Source: Hepsetus odoe (Eukaryota > Chordata > Actinopteri > Characiformes > Hepsetidae). Taken from it: a stretch of 64,000 bases of DNA. Shown here one piece after another: positions 48,969-63,200 of the stretch. A program made the translations under genes and the position numbers. The stretch covers positions 1,537,466 through 1,601,465 of the forward strand of contig CM029372.1 in the NCBI GenBank assembly GCA_017165825.1, given 5' to 3'. The notes beneath the pieces were generated by a model. It was not told the origin of the DNA, searched no databases, and worked only from the letters and a program-made list of their open reading frames with translations. Every line of letters begins with the position of its first letter. Position 1 is the first letter of the stretch.

Positions 48969-51160
48969 TACTGTGCAGGCAGGTGTGAAAAAATGCTGTA
49001 AACAAAGAATGCTTTCAGAACTATAAATAATGATTGTTTATTTTGATCAATTTACAAAATGCAAAGTGAGCGAACAAAAGAAAAATCTAAATCAAATCAA
49101 TATTTGGTGTTACTACCTTTTGCTTTCAAACCAGCATCAGTTCTTCTAGGTACACTTGCACAAAGTCAGGGATTCTGTAGGATTATAGTCGGTGTATGAT
49201 CAACCAGTTTTACCAAACAGGTGCTGATGATCATCAATGTCACACGGAGGCTGAAACACAGTGTTTGGAACACCTAGCAGCCAAGTTCCTTCAAAAACTG
49301 TGTGCAAGTGTACCTAGAAGAACTGATGCTGTTTTGAAGGCAAAGGGTGGTCACACCAAATACTGATTTGATTTAGATTCTCTTTTGTTCATGCGCTGCA
49401 TTTTGTTGATTGTTGAAAATAAATGATTAACACTTCCATTTCTGAAAGCATTCTTTGTTTACAGCATTTTTTCACACCTGCCTAAAACTTTTGCACACTA
49501 CTGTATATACAAAAGCATTTTGTGTATTGAAATTTGCAGGAAAAAATGTTTACATAAAGAACATGTATAACCCTCTTTAGCAAGTAAGTAAGTTTATTAA
49601 GTAAGTAAATGTTAAATAAAATCCTTCATTAACTCACTGGCATGAAGCTAGCATTGATGAAGTCAGAGCATGGGTCATCCTCTAAGCATGACAGTTTCAC
49701 CCGGGTAGCATCATCTGTAGAAAAAGGGAAACCCTGACTGTGAGAGGTGATGTTCTGATTGTTTTTCTTATTTTAAAATTATTTTTAAATATTTAAATAT
49801 TAAATACATTGTATAAATGAGTGTATATTTCTGTGTCTCTCTTCAAACTGGTATTTCATGTCTTCAAATGCATTCTGTATGGCACAGGCAAGTCTCATGA
49901 CTTCATGACTGTGTTCAAAGCACACAGTGGATCAAGTTAACTGTTCTCGTCTGTTTCTCAAAACCACTTCTACCATCAGTTGCTTATACAACAACAGCTT
50001 CTTCTGTAACAATCCATTTACTTCATTCTCTCTTCACTTACATGGCAGTATATTGTTGTATCGATTCTTGCAGCGGTTCTCAGGTAGACGTGCTGCATCC
50101 AAAGCCTGGTTGCGGCCAACATCCTTCAGGTCCTGAAAGAAAGAAAGGGAAAAGAAAAGAAGGATATATTATGTTTCTGGTAACACATTGTCTGCATCAT
50201 AATAAAACTGCACTACATTGCCAAAATAGAATTTGTGATTATAGCTTACATATTCAAACATGATTTCTGTTGTATCCCAGTCCCCCCTTTCACCTTAATG
50301 GCTGTTCAGTTCTGCCTAATCTCCACAGGGCTTCTTTTAATAGCTGCAAACTTCACTAATTCAGGCAGGGCTGGTAATAAAAATTAGCAAACAGGCATTA
50401 CAGTTTCAAATGTGGTCTGATTTTTACCTCAAACTCTTCGGAGAAGAGGTAATTGGAATCAGCCTGAAGCTTGGCGAGATGAGATTCAAAGTGGGTTGCT
50501 TTGACGGGGCTGATAAAACACAGGCAAACAGAGTGTAAAAGTAATCTTTAACAAAAACCAAGAAACAATACAGAAACAAATGCTCACCTGGATATGCGAC
50601 GGTTACTGAAAAATTATAAAAAGAGAGAAGAGTGTTATTCAATTTTGTTCTTGGCTGCCTGCTTATCGCAGCTTCTCTCAAGCCAGCCTCCTCAACACCA
50701 ATTTCACTACCAAAATAACTTTCAAAATATTTTGTGTTCATTACTTGTCAGTATGTATAACAGTATGTATAATCAGTTATGGAAAACAAGGAAGGAGAGA
50801 TGGCCCCTAAGAAGCTCAATTAAACTGACTTTTAGTTTCAAAAAGCCAATTTGTTTAATAGTAGTTAGTCAAGCTACTAATAGTTACTGAATAATAGGAT
50901 TATATTCACGGAATAATATGAAAGTGAAAGTGAAAGTGGCCATTCTTGTCATTGTGAAACACTGCACAGCTCACAGTGAGACACAACAAAATTCAACCTC
51001 TGCATTTTACCCAGCAGCAGGGGGTAGCTATTTAAAAGTGCCCGGGGAGCAGTGATGAGGACGGTATCTTGCACAAGGGTACCTCAGGGCAACCTACTGG
51101 TCTGGGATTTGACCTTCTGATCCTGATTCTGATCCTGATCCTTGTGTATGCCTTTCTCTG

Positions 51161-51214
<54 letters not shown>

Positions 51215-54200
51215 TTCCTTTCTCTTGTTCTTCCTTCTTCTAGAACATAGCTGATTGACTAGAAGGGGCCCAGATCAATCCATGGTTGTCCACAAACAGG
51301 CTGCAGTAATAAGCTGAAAAGGTTTTAACATCATGCTTTTACCTCTGCACCATCGATCCATCATGCCCTACAGATAATTGCTGCCATTATTTTAACCAAG
51401 CACACACATGCACACAAAACTGAACATTGCCATTTTAAGAACTGAGGTTGGTTCTCCTATATTGGAGAAGCAAGTTAACATGAGCTTTTAGTGGGACTGG
51501 TGATATATCAGTTTATTGCAACTGTGTTGTAGGCGATTAGTTTTGATTGAAAGCATTCCTATGAACTGTTGTCTCAGTTCATGCTGAGTAATTAAATCAC
51601 TACAGAAGAATATTAACGGGCTACAGAGAATGAGGGAAACAAATTGTCCAAGCTCAGACTCTTTCTGAAGCCTGAAATCCAATTCTTGGGGAAATTAAAA
51701 GTTGAATGGAAAAATGAAGGGAATTGTCTCAGGAGCTCATTAAGTCAGGCCAGTTAACAGAGTCTTACAGTAATAAACAATACATTTGTGACTAATAGGT
51801 AACTGAGGCAATATGGGGATACATAGTTTTTCCTCAATCATGAATAGGATACTGTATTTAAGAAATCATAACATTAATTTTACATAAACATTCTTAAGTC
51901 CTCCATTGTTTATAGGCTTTGAAATTAAATACTGATAATTTTTGTTTTTCAATTATTTTAATGCAAAGTATTTCAAAAGGATAGATCCTTTAAAGATCTC
52001 CTTAATTTGAGAATTAAGTTACAGTTAGAATTTCTAGAATGTAGCTAAATCATTATTATACTCATATAACAAAAAAAATTCAGAGTGGGAAGAAAAGGCT
52101 CAAATCTGTCATTTAAGAATGTGAAAATGGATACATGGGTCAGACACAGATATTGACATATTGTAATAAAAGAAAGAAAAAAATGTCATACCTCCTGACC
52201 CCCATGTACATCCCTGAAGTGGGCACCTCCTTCCACATACTCATCCTCACCACTGGGCTTTCCTGCACCGCTCTGAACACACACAATGTGTACACGTCAT
52301 AGACAACCTTTACTTGATAAACCCCTGTGAACGATTACCATGTTAGAATATATGGAGCAACCTATTAGGCAGATTTCATTAGTGAACAGGAGCTGGCTCT
52401 CTTGTTTCTCCATCATTTAATTATGTGTGCGCTCCAGATGCCTAGCTTTTCCTGTTCCCCTCAGCAATGAACCATCATTACCTGCCACTTATAGCTGGCC
52501 CTTAAAGCAGAAATGTGTGTTTGTAGGGATCCACGTGATGTTCATGCAAGCACTTACACTTTGCGAACCCTCTGCCTGTAGATCAGTAAGGTGGTTATTG
52601 CAATTATCATGCCGATGAGAAACAGACCAGCGCTGATACCTTCTATGATCCCCCCCAGTGGCTCTAAGGAAGAAAAGCGTGAATTGGTTTTGTTTGTGTA
52701 GCATTAAGGTAAGTAAAGAGAGTAATGGGCTGTGTTTCTGCCACTTCACCTGCTTGTGTGTGCAGAGGAAGGGAGAGGTATGTGTCACTGAAGAGAGGAT
52801 GGAGCAACTCTTTGTTTTCGTCATCAAAAAGTTTGGTGAAGGCTCGAACACTCAGTCTGAAAAAAAAAAGACATCATAATCATGTTTTCTGTGGTCTGGA
52901 ATTGCTATTCATTTAAAAAAAAAAATCTAACATTGTTTATTAAAATACAGCAGCATTATATTATGTTAGCGTTCCCATAAAACTCAAATGCAATCAGTTA
53001 GCAAATTTTTTATTTGAGCTGCAAAGCTAACACAAAGTGCATGTTTTTTACAACTGGCATCAATTTGACCTCAATCAAGTCAAAGGTAAAGTAAGGAGTA
53101 AGAGATAATTCTATGTTTGCTAAAGCCTTATTCCTGCATTACTTCCTTTACATCTGGTAGCAGTACCTGTAGGATGTTCTGGATTTCAGGGGCCCATCAC
53201 AGAAGTAATTTCCATGTCGTTCAGATTCCAGTTCTTGTTTGCATGCACCCCCAAGTCGCTCCATTCCAGCTCCAAGGTTAATCTCAAACACCTGATTACC
53301 CAATTCTGACTCCTCTTTGCACAGGCTCTGAAAGTAGCCGGTTTGGTAGGCCCTAACAGAACTGTTTAGCTTGTAGTCCAGATAGGATGGCAAAGGATGC
53401 CTGTGCTCTGGCAGCAAGGGCTCGACATCTGTAATGCAAGCTTTTGTCATGATTGCAGGTTGTGCTAAATTAAACATTTTTACATTCTTATATGTAGTTC
53501 ACTAGCATAAAAAATGCAATTTTAGTAGTTCTGCATTTTGAGGGCAAAAAGAAAGAAAGAAAAAAAACAAGCCTGGAATTGGTCATTTTGCATGTCTGAC
53601 AGAAGAATGTACAGTTTACAAGCTGAGCTTTAGCCCTGTCACATAGTCTAATGAAATTACCTTCATCTCTTCTGGAGGTCTAACAACAATTAAGTTCTTT
53701 ATTTTATTCCTGTTCTCACCTCGCTTCTACTTTAACATCGTTGCACTTTAAATATGCTTCTCTGTTAGTCAACTGTTAACTAATGAATTTATTATTCCAC
53801 TAGACGACTCATGTATGCAAACCCTAGATCACATCAGAATATGTACTGGTCAGGAATTTGGCCATTTCAATACAGGGTAGACTCATGAACAGGAACTTTA
53901 GCCTTTATTTGCTCAGAAGCTGTTGTTACACATTACAAAGGTCTTGAATTTCCTCCATTTGTACACAATCTGTCTGACCAGAGATGGATGGGGGCAAAAG
54001 TCTTTTTGCAACTTTAACAAACCTCATGAGCATCAACAACTCTTTTCCTGAAGTCCTGATGTTTTATGTAATTTATATAGAGAACATTCTAGAGGGTTTA
54101 GAAGCACATTTTACGTAAAAATTTCAGTGCATCATTTCAGTGTGTGATGGCCATGACTATTGAATAAGTTGTCTCAAAGCTAAATAGGATGTTTAAAAGC

Positions 54201-57200
54201 AATTATACCATCGGATTCGGCAATGATAATAGTGAAGTAGCGGATGGCGCCATTGATGTCGCTAAACCAGCTGCAGTTGAATTGGAAGAAAATGGTGGAA
54301 GGAGTGATGTGAGCAGCTCGTTCACTGACCCGTACCACAGGGGATGGCACTGGAGGCCCTGCAACCACAAAAATGTAATTAAAAATCTCAAGGAAAAGTG
54401 GATTTCAGGTCAGTCTTCATTGCATTAGTGTGTTGGGAAGGATTGGAGGCCACCTAATACATGATAAGATTCAATCTGACAGAAAACTTTTCTCAAACTA
54501 CTCGCATGATGTACACAACTATAATGACAAAGACAAACCCTAGTCCACTGATCAAGACTGATAGACTTTACATGGTAAGTACTTCATATTAATCCTGGTA
54601 TCATTAAACAGAAGCACAGCAGTCATTAACCTGTTTTACTGGCACACATGGAGCGGATCCATCGCAGCCATCTGGAGCATTGGTGGACTAATGTGGCTCT
54701 GTCTCTTCTGATCTAATTCTGTAGCTCTCTCTCTGCATATCTTCCTCACTCTGGCTCTCTGGTGTTTCTTTCTGCCAGACAAAGTAAAGACGCCTTTGCT
54801 TCTCCTGAGCCAATTTCTGCCAATACAGCTCCCCCTTTCTCTCTCTTTCTGTCATCCGCCCACTCATTCACTGTGTTCTTCTCCCAGGTGGCCTGTTCTA
54901 TTTGAGTGGATCTTTATTTAAGTTTGCCTGCCATGGCAAAACCTAGAGAGTTCTGTTTGGGAGGCTGAGATGATCTTTGGGCCAGGGATGTCCTGCACCT
55001 ATGGTGTACTTATAATACACCTGGACACTTTCTGGCCCTAATAAATGTGTTCAGGTCCTTCAGTGCCTATTTGAAGTTTGTACCTTGTACTGTCAGGCAC
55101 CATCCTTGTTGCCTAATAACCAGTTTCAGTTTTTTTTTAGGTTTGGGCTTTCCAAATGTTTCAATGCTCAGATTACTAACTCATGAAAATAATAATTTAA
55201 GGATTGCATTATGGTTAGTATATGTTAATACAATGATATACGTATTTAAAGCATTACAACTATTTTGACTTTAATGTTATATAAAAAAAACCCTCTAAAA
55301 CAACAGTGTTCTGTAGTTTGTTGGAGATGACATTCAGTGATCAGTATGAAAGTACGTCTTTTTTAAAGTTCAGGATGACAGTACCCTAAAATAGATGGAG
55401 CAGGGAAGTGGCAGCATCAGAGCTAACAAAAATCTTAATAACAGTCCAATTAAAAACCATGACATAAAGAATTTCATCAGGGAACAACATAGGAATAATG
55501 AAATACATTTTTTTGGAGAGTATGAACAGGATAGTCCATTTCCAAGTCGTAACAAATTCAAGTAATGAGGCTTGAATGGAACACCATTGGCATTCATTTG
55601 CTGCCCTTGAGCAATGAAAACAGAATGACAAAGACACAAATATCTTTGTCTCCTTTACTGCAACCTTTCTACACTTATAATGCCTTTCTTCCCCTAGAAA
55701 GGTTATCGAAGTTAAAATTGGCAGAAAAAAGTTTTTTTGTGTGTGGTGGATTACCCTTTCTCCAGCTTCTTCTCCCTCCTTTATTTTTACCTCTTGAACT
55801 CTTCTTATAAATCATGCTGACAGAACTAGAATACAAAGCTTTAGCATAACACAGAGGGACTTTTTCACCACATTCCTTTAACAGAGGGTTTTCAAGGCAA
55901 AGCTGAGAATACTGCATGATCACTGCAATTAATTTTATCAGTAATAGTTGCACAGATTAGACATACAAAAATCTTTAACCCTTTACGTAACAGTCATGGC
56001 CAGTGAAATCATGGCATATTGACAAGTGACCATATTTTTATTCTTTCGAAAGCTAACGCAGAAATAGGTTAAAAAATACTCATAAAAATACCCACTAAAT
56101 CATTCTAGAAACTGACTCATTCTAGAAATCTCAACTGAATAGCTGAGATTACAACTATTCCAAAAATAAATACTTCTTATAAAAAACAACACTTCCTAAC
56201 ACATTAGGTGGTCATCAGAAAGGGATAAGTCACTGATTCTGATGTATTTTTAAATGAATATGATCAGCTATGATCTTTGTGGCTTCCTATGGATCTAAGG
56301 ATATCTTTTAAAGTATGTAGTCTATAAACAACTGCTCACTTTCTACCCTTATGGATTTAGCCGTTAGGGTAAATGAAAGGATTCCACTTATTGATTAGCT
56401 GACTATTAGGACATCCTTGGGGCAAGGCCTAAGATCAGTCAATTCCAGAAGGGAGACAGAGAGTGACTCAGAAACCTGTCTGCAGAAGAAAAATACCCAT
56501 AGGCAACCCAAAGACTCCAATAAAGTGAAAGTGACAACCCTTGTCATTGCGAGGTCACAGTACAGCAGACAGTGAACCACAACGAAATTGGACCTCTGCA
56601 TTTAACCCATGCACACTCAAACACCGTGCAGCAGTGGGGAGCTATTGAAAGCGCCCGGGGAGCAGTGACGGGGACGGCACCTTGCTCAAGGGTACCTCAG
56701 GGCAACCTATTGGGAAGGGGTTCGAACCCCTGATCCTCCAATCATGCGGCTAACACCCTAACCACTAGGCCTGTTCCTGCCTAGGATACAAAAGTGCTAC
56801 AATGATGAGCCAATAATGTAAAATAGTTTGACTAATATAAATGGGAAAAAAAAAGTTAACACTGGGGCTGGTTCGAATAATGTTACATTGGTATTTCTTT
56901 CTATATTTGCTATTTAAATATTTAACCCTTTAACTGAACTCATAAATCTGTAGGAAATACATTTACGTTTGTATACATACATACAAACTTTGAAATAAGT
57001 TGCAGAGTTGATAGACAGCCAAAGTTCAAATGTTTGTGATGATTTCACTTTGACGTTTAGGGACTGTATCAAGACCCTTATTATCTTCTGAAACACTTAG
57101 ATCTTGTAATTCATAAAGCCAGGTAGAGTATCAGAATCAGAATTGCCCATTTTTACTTGACAAGTGTAAGTTATATGACAGAATTTTTTTTTTGCTCCTG

Positions 57201-60200
57201 AGTAGCAACCTTTGATTAAACCCTTAATAATCTTTGTCCAAATCAAAGACTTAGATATTTTGGTGTAAAGAAATCAAAAGGGATCAGCCATGAAGATTCA
57301 TGGTCATTGCATCCCTAGTAATATTCCGTAAATGTAGTAGTAAATTCAGTAGAAGTAAACATAACAAAATAATTTAGTAAATTACCAAGTTGTCTTTTGA
57401 GTTAACTCTTTGGAAGAGGCTGCATTCAAACGTTACTTTTATCATTTTTGTTTAAAATATGTTAGTGGGTCTAGTGAAACTGCACTTACGGTCGATCATT
57501 GTGACCACACTGTGCTGGACCACTGAGCTTTTCTTGTTTCCGGACAAAACTGTTATTGAGACAGTGTAATTCCTGAAGGGCTCCAGCTTATCAAAATGTT
57601 GGAGGACAGAATCCTGGCCCACCATGAGTTTGTACACTGCTTCTCTGGAGCCTTGTTTTGCGCATTCAACCAAATAAGAGTCGTAGTCAGCTGATGGAGG
57701 CTTCCAGGCGCACGAGAGCGAAGTAGAGCTCAGTGGGTGACATTGGAGGCCTTTAACTGGTCCTGGAGCTGAAGCAAAAAAAAATAATCTTGTGTTGACA
57801 ATGTGGTAGCCTTACAAACCATATGCACATCTGAACATAACATTTCATGACAGCAGTGGTGGAAAGCACTTAATTACTGTTTTTGAGCAGATTGTTCAAG
57901 CACCTGATGTACTTAGAAGCTTGCTTTGCCAACTTCAATTGAAGGAAGTCATTCTACCTTGTAGTCTATGATATTTTCTCATACATGTTCTTATTTCAGA
58001 AAATCAAACATAGTACATTAATATTAAATCATATTTAATCTAATTTTAATTATTTTAGTCTGTTTGAAACTACAGTGTAGCTAATTGCTGAAAATCAGCC
58101 AAAGTAAATTACAAAAAGGTTCTCAAACTCTCTGTGAAGCTTTCTGTCTGCCAGGTCCCTGAATTGACATTGCCCAGAAACCATACTAACATTCTCACAT
58201 CAGTATAGAAAAATTATAAATTACTTCCTAAAACTAAAGTTAGTGACTGTCTTACTTGCAGTGTAGTTAATTATCATCAGATCATGGAGGGGCAAACAAA
58301 TATCAAAAGATTTCTGAAGACAGTAATAAAAATACATAATTGCCAAAATATTTTTTTAATGTTTAATAATTACATTTCTTAAGCAATAGTTAAAACTAAT
58401 GTCATTTTGTCATTTTGGTATTACATATAGACATTACATATTTAAAAAATGACATATTAATTTCATATTCATTCAACCAAATTCTGCAGCAAATGTGTTT
58501 TTTTAAGCTAATGTTAAAACACAGCTGCTTTAAAATTGAAAGTTGACTGCAGCACGTGCATAAGCTTGTACATTCTGCCAATACTAATTCTCAGAACTAA
58601 TTAACTAGTGATGTAGTGCTTAATTAGTTAAAAAGAACTAATCAGGCTTGTCAAGAACGGTATTTAAAAAAAAACTAAAAATGTATTTCAGTTGGTGACC
58701 ATTCCAGAGAGTAAACATTCTCTAACACAACGTCCATTGGCTCCTCTAAGCAGCTGACTGAGTATCTGAAAATTAAGCTAAATGATGCCCACAGGCAAGG
58801 ATTTAAAACGATTTAACAGCCTGCTATTTCCAAGTGTAAAACACAAAAGACTGAAGCTGAAAAAAGGCTGGCTTCTACAACATTTTTCTAAATCATTCCA
58901 TAACAGCCACCATAAACTACTTAAAGAAATGCAGGCTGAAGGTTTCGGATCGTCCCACAAAGATCTGTACCTTGAACATCATTGACAATTTTTAGGTAGA
59001 TATAAAACATTTACATTTACATTTACATTTACGGCATTTAGCAGACGCTCTTATCCAGAGCGACTTACATGTCCTAATTACAGGGACAGTCCCCCTGGAG
59101 CAACTCAGGGTTAAGGGTCTTGCTCAGGGACCCAGTGGTGGTAGTGCTAGAGGTGGGATTCGAACCGGGGACCTCTTGAGCCATAAATGACATGCTTTGA
59201 TTATTGCTCTACAAGATGCTTTTTTCAGCACAGGATTGGTTAAAATTTTCTAACACAAGAAGAAAGTTGGCTAGTTGGCTTAAAATTCCCAAGATTAATT
59301 AGTTCTGTTTAAATATTTGGATATTCAAACATTTGCACATATGACTAATAAAGAATAATATAAGGAATAAATCCATTACCATTTGATGAAAATAGGTTAT
59401 GTTTTTAATGAGTATAATGGTATTTAGCAAGGAGTACTCACATTTTAAAAACAACTGAATAACATGTAAGGGCCACATAATACTGGAGAGTCAGTAGCAG
59501 GAAGTCTTTAGCCCACCCTAAGAAGGCTCCTACAGGACTTTGTAAACAGGCAAGGACTCTCTCAGAGTACTTAATTCAAATGACCTGCACTCACCAATCT
59601 ATTTTCAGTGCCCTGATTTTCTCCAAAGTTTTTCTTAAGGAGCTTAAGAAGCCATTAATAATTAAGGAGTGGAATGGGAGCTCTCATGCTGATCAAACCC
59701 TCATCACTTGTGTCTGAAGCATCTAATTCAGCACATTCATTTTGAGAGCTCTTTAAACAGAAAATCAAGCTGCTTTGTCTTCTTTTTGAGGATCACAGTG
59801 AAAAGTAAGCCTGTCAAAATTTTTTCATGATTAGGGGTGCTTGTTCGGAATACTTTAGATGGTAGAATGAAGAAGAACAACTAAAATTTGACTATAAATA
59901 TAAGGTTTTGAATATAAATATAAGGTTTTTAGCAGGAGTGTTTTCACAGATACCAGTAAATCTAGGCAACCCACATTGGTCTTCTTTTTTCCTCTATCAA
60001 CTTCTACCATCAGGGGTTGCAGTGGACTATTTCTCCTGGTCCTCTACATCTTTCTCCTTCAAACCAACTGCAAGCATGTTCACTTTCAGCAACTTCCATA
60101 AGCCTCCTCTTTGGCCTTCCTCTTTTCATCTTTTCTTGCAGTTCCATCTTCAACATTCTTCTCCTAATGTATTCTGTTTTTAACCTACTCACTTTCATTC

Positions 60201-63200
60201 CTCTCCTCTCTAGAGCATTTCTCCACCTCTTTAGGTTCTCCTCAGGCTGCTATCTACTCTCACTACAGATCACTATATCATCAGCAAATATCATTGCCCA
60301 CGGGGACTCCTGTCTTACCTCATCTGTCAACCTGACTATTACCATTGCAAACAAGAATGGGCTCAGCGCTAATCTGTGATGTAATCCCACCTCTACTTTA
60401 AATCCATCCATCACTCCTACTCCAGACCTCACCACTATAACACTGCCCTCATACATATCCTGTACTATTTCTATTGTTACACCTGACTTCCTGACTTCCT
60501 GACTTACTGTCCATCTTCTCAAACAGTTCACCAAACACCTTATCTTTAGTGTTCGCCACTGCTTTCTTCACCCTGTGCTTCATCTCCTTGTACTCCTGTC
60601 TACTTTCTTCCTGTCTGACTATCCCACGTCTTCTTCATTAGCCCTTCTTCTCTATACACTACTGGACTTCTGTGTTCCACCACCAGGTTTCCTTGTCCTC
60701 CTTCTTCTTTCCAGATGTCACACCAATTACCTTTCTAGCTGTCTATTAAATATGCCTCTAAAATATATATATATTTTTGGACCAGAGTACACAAATTATA
60801 AGTTGCACTTCACAAAACCATTTGGGGTCATTTGTCATGCCACTTGCAACTATTAATAAGAAAACTAGGCTTCCTTGTAAAGATTTGACTGCTGTAGTGT
60901 TTGCCACAACACTATTACAACACTACTCCAAGTAATGTTTATCACTTCAACACAGCCGTGAATGGCATGCATGAGATGTTATCTAAAAGATTAGGGCTAT
61001 TAAATAACTAAGTTAATGTAAACAAGCCTTAGCCCATCAGACAAGGATGCAGCTGAGGTTGTGCCTGAGGTAGGTAAAATGTATTGCATGGACCTCTGGC
61101 CTGGAGGAACACAGTATTTTGTCACAGATAGGAGCCCTGTACTACTTAAAAACAGATGAAGCATGGGATTGGAATCCTATACAACTCATCAGTCAAATCA
61201 TTTCAGTTCACACCAGCCGTATGTTTGTCTGCTTTTGAGTAGGGTGCCAAACAATGAGAGGGAGCTAAAAAACACTTTATGCCTCTTCATCAGCAAATGA
61301 CATCAAGTGTGCTTTACAATGCTGTAATGTATAATTCAAAAGCACAAATCATTGTGAGTAAACCTGGCAGGATCATGTTGAACAAATGATTTTCATAATG
61401 AATGCTTATGTCTAGACATCCTCACATGGCCAATATTTCCAAGCCCACTTGAGTTGCATTGCACTTTTGTTGCATATGAAAGAAATGTGAAGTGCAAGGG
61501 CACCCTGCCTCTCATGAGTATAGCCAAATCATTTTAAGACATTAACAAAGACTAGTAAAGGGGCATGGGGGGCAGTAGCAATGGGTCCTCCGGTTTAAAC
61601 ATTTTATTTAAACATAGTTATCAATTCTTCATAATATGTGTCTTGGCTCACAAACTGAAAAAGCTTTACATTTGATTTCATGTTTTCAAATTTGTGACTG
61701 TGCATAAATGTTTTTTTTTTTTTTTTTTTTTTTAGCAGCTTGTTTAAAATGAAAGTCAATTAATTATTCATCTGAAACAGCTTGTAGTCTTTCAAAAGTT
61801 TCCCCCCATTTTTCTACTTATTAAACCCAAGAAACATTGCTCAAAAGATTTCTGCATTATCTAGGTTGAGCAGATGCAGTAAGCCTTTTAATTACTGAAT
61901 TGCTGAACTAATGGTAATATGTGAAGGAGACTGTCGTTATACAATGAAGTCAGCCAGACCGCAATCATTGTATATAATAAATTGTATGCTCCTGATCGTC
62001 ACACTCAGAACTCTTGCTACCGTTTTTTCTGACAGAAAACCAAATGAATTAAAAAATAGGATGTTATCTAATAATAATAATAATGTACTCAATGCAATTT
62101 CATTTCCAGAGCTGGAAGAGAAACCAAAAGAAAGCAAATAATTGCGGCACTAAATAAAATATAAGCTATATTGCTAACATTATGTTTGTGAATGGTTTTT
62201 GGGCCAAGCACGTCTGTGCATCTAGGCCAAAGTGCTATCCAGCATCAGCTGCACCAGCCGGACGCCAGCACAATTTTAGGGCTTCAAACACTACTGCTTT
62301 TCCATGCAGAGGAACAACAGGCATCTGAATAAATAGGCCATAATAATAATATTGTGAATAAATATTGCTGGACCCAGATCATCAATTCCATTTCTCATGT
62401 TCAAATGTATCCTGTTCCATGTGCAACTCTTTAGAGCAGGCTTAGGATAAGCATGGATACTATTAAGGTCTTTAAAAACATGGCCCTGCCCTTGCACACA
62501 CAAACACACACACACACATTCCATGCTGAATTTTATTTGGTGCAGAGCTATCAGGATGGCAGGTTAAGAGTGTCTGCTGCAAAACTTTGCTTCTTTAGAG
62601 TGAGCGATGAATAAGGGAAGTTTCATAGTATTGTATTTTGTAAAAATTACTGTGGTCTCCCCTTACCTCAAAATGAAACTGATCAGTAATTTTTTTTTTC
62701 TGAATAAGGTACTTACGGGTCCTGAAAAGTTGATACAGAAATGAACTGTAGGCCACTGGTCCAGGAGACCCTCCACTGATGGTACGCAGGCTGACGTTGT
62801 ATAATCGGCCAGGATAAAGGCCTTTCAGGATGCGTCGTGTGGGGTTCGGGTTGTTTACCTCCAGTGTGTCCCGTGGCCAGCACTTCACTTCAAAATCGTC
62901 ATAGTCACCAATGGATGGAGCATGCCACATCACCTCTACAGTGTCACCAGCATCCACATTCTTGATAGAAAATGATGAAGGGGGCTCAGGAACTGGATAG
63001 AATCAGAAAGAGGTAATTAAATAGAGCAGGAATTTTGGGCTGGCTCTAATGTGGCAAGGACTTTTTTCCCTGCCATTATCTTCTTCAGCTTGCTTATTAA
63101 GGATTTGGGATTTCTGGAAAACTTGTTGTGAGATTGTATTTGTATGTCAGTCAGTCAGTCATTTTCTGCCGCTTGTCCCAAGCAGGGTTGTGGGGGAGTA

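Larger units (their letters stand above)
48806..49609. repeat. Large imperfect palindrome (inverted duplication)
   Basis: The outer left arm, about 48806-48910, includes TTTACTTACTTAATAAAC, ACATGTTCTTTATGTA and TGCAAATTTCAATACACAAA. It recurs reverse-complemented at about 49504-49609. The inner portion is the foldback element. Both arms differ at several positions, so this is not a simple duplicate read. Confidence 0.85.
48493..49637 (-). other. ptprb: ptprb intron occupied by a large palindrome
   Basis: Of 1145 bp, about 800 bp (48806-49609) is an imperfect inverted repeat with a foldback mobile element at its core (separate entries). The right arm ends about 30 bp from the exon 49638-49714 donor. 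48493-48805 is AT-rich with nothing recognised. Confidence 0.85.
50606..52191 (-). other. ptprb: ptprb intron (1.6 kb)
   Basis: It contains a type-2 SINE on - at 50930-51125 and a (CT)n tract at 51164-51210. The remainder is AT-rich with nothing recognised. Confidence 0.85.
57769..62716 (-). other. ptprb: ptprb intron (4.9 kb)
   Basis: It contains a SINE at 59008-59180, an RTE-like RT fragment at 60000-60740 and a poly-T tract at 61711-61733. The rest shows nothing recognisable. No additional FN3 exon could be found, but a diverged one cannot be excluded by eye. Confidence 0.75.

Noticed and set aside
54189..54428. + strand 79-codon frame
   Set aside because: It is antisense to the ptprb exon 54209-54358, with no independent evidence.
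57769..62716. Missing FN3 exon in the long ptprb intron
   Set aside because: I looked on the - strand for a W-containing FN3 frame flanked by AG and GT. Only retroelement frames and short chance frames were seen.
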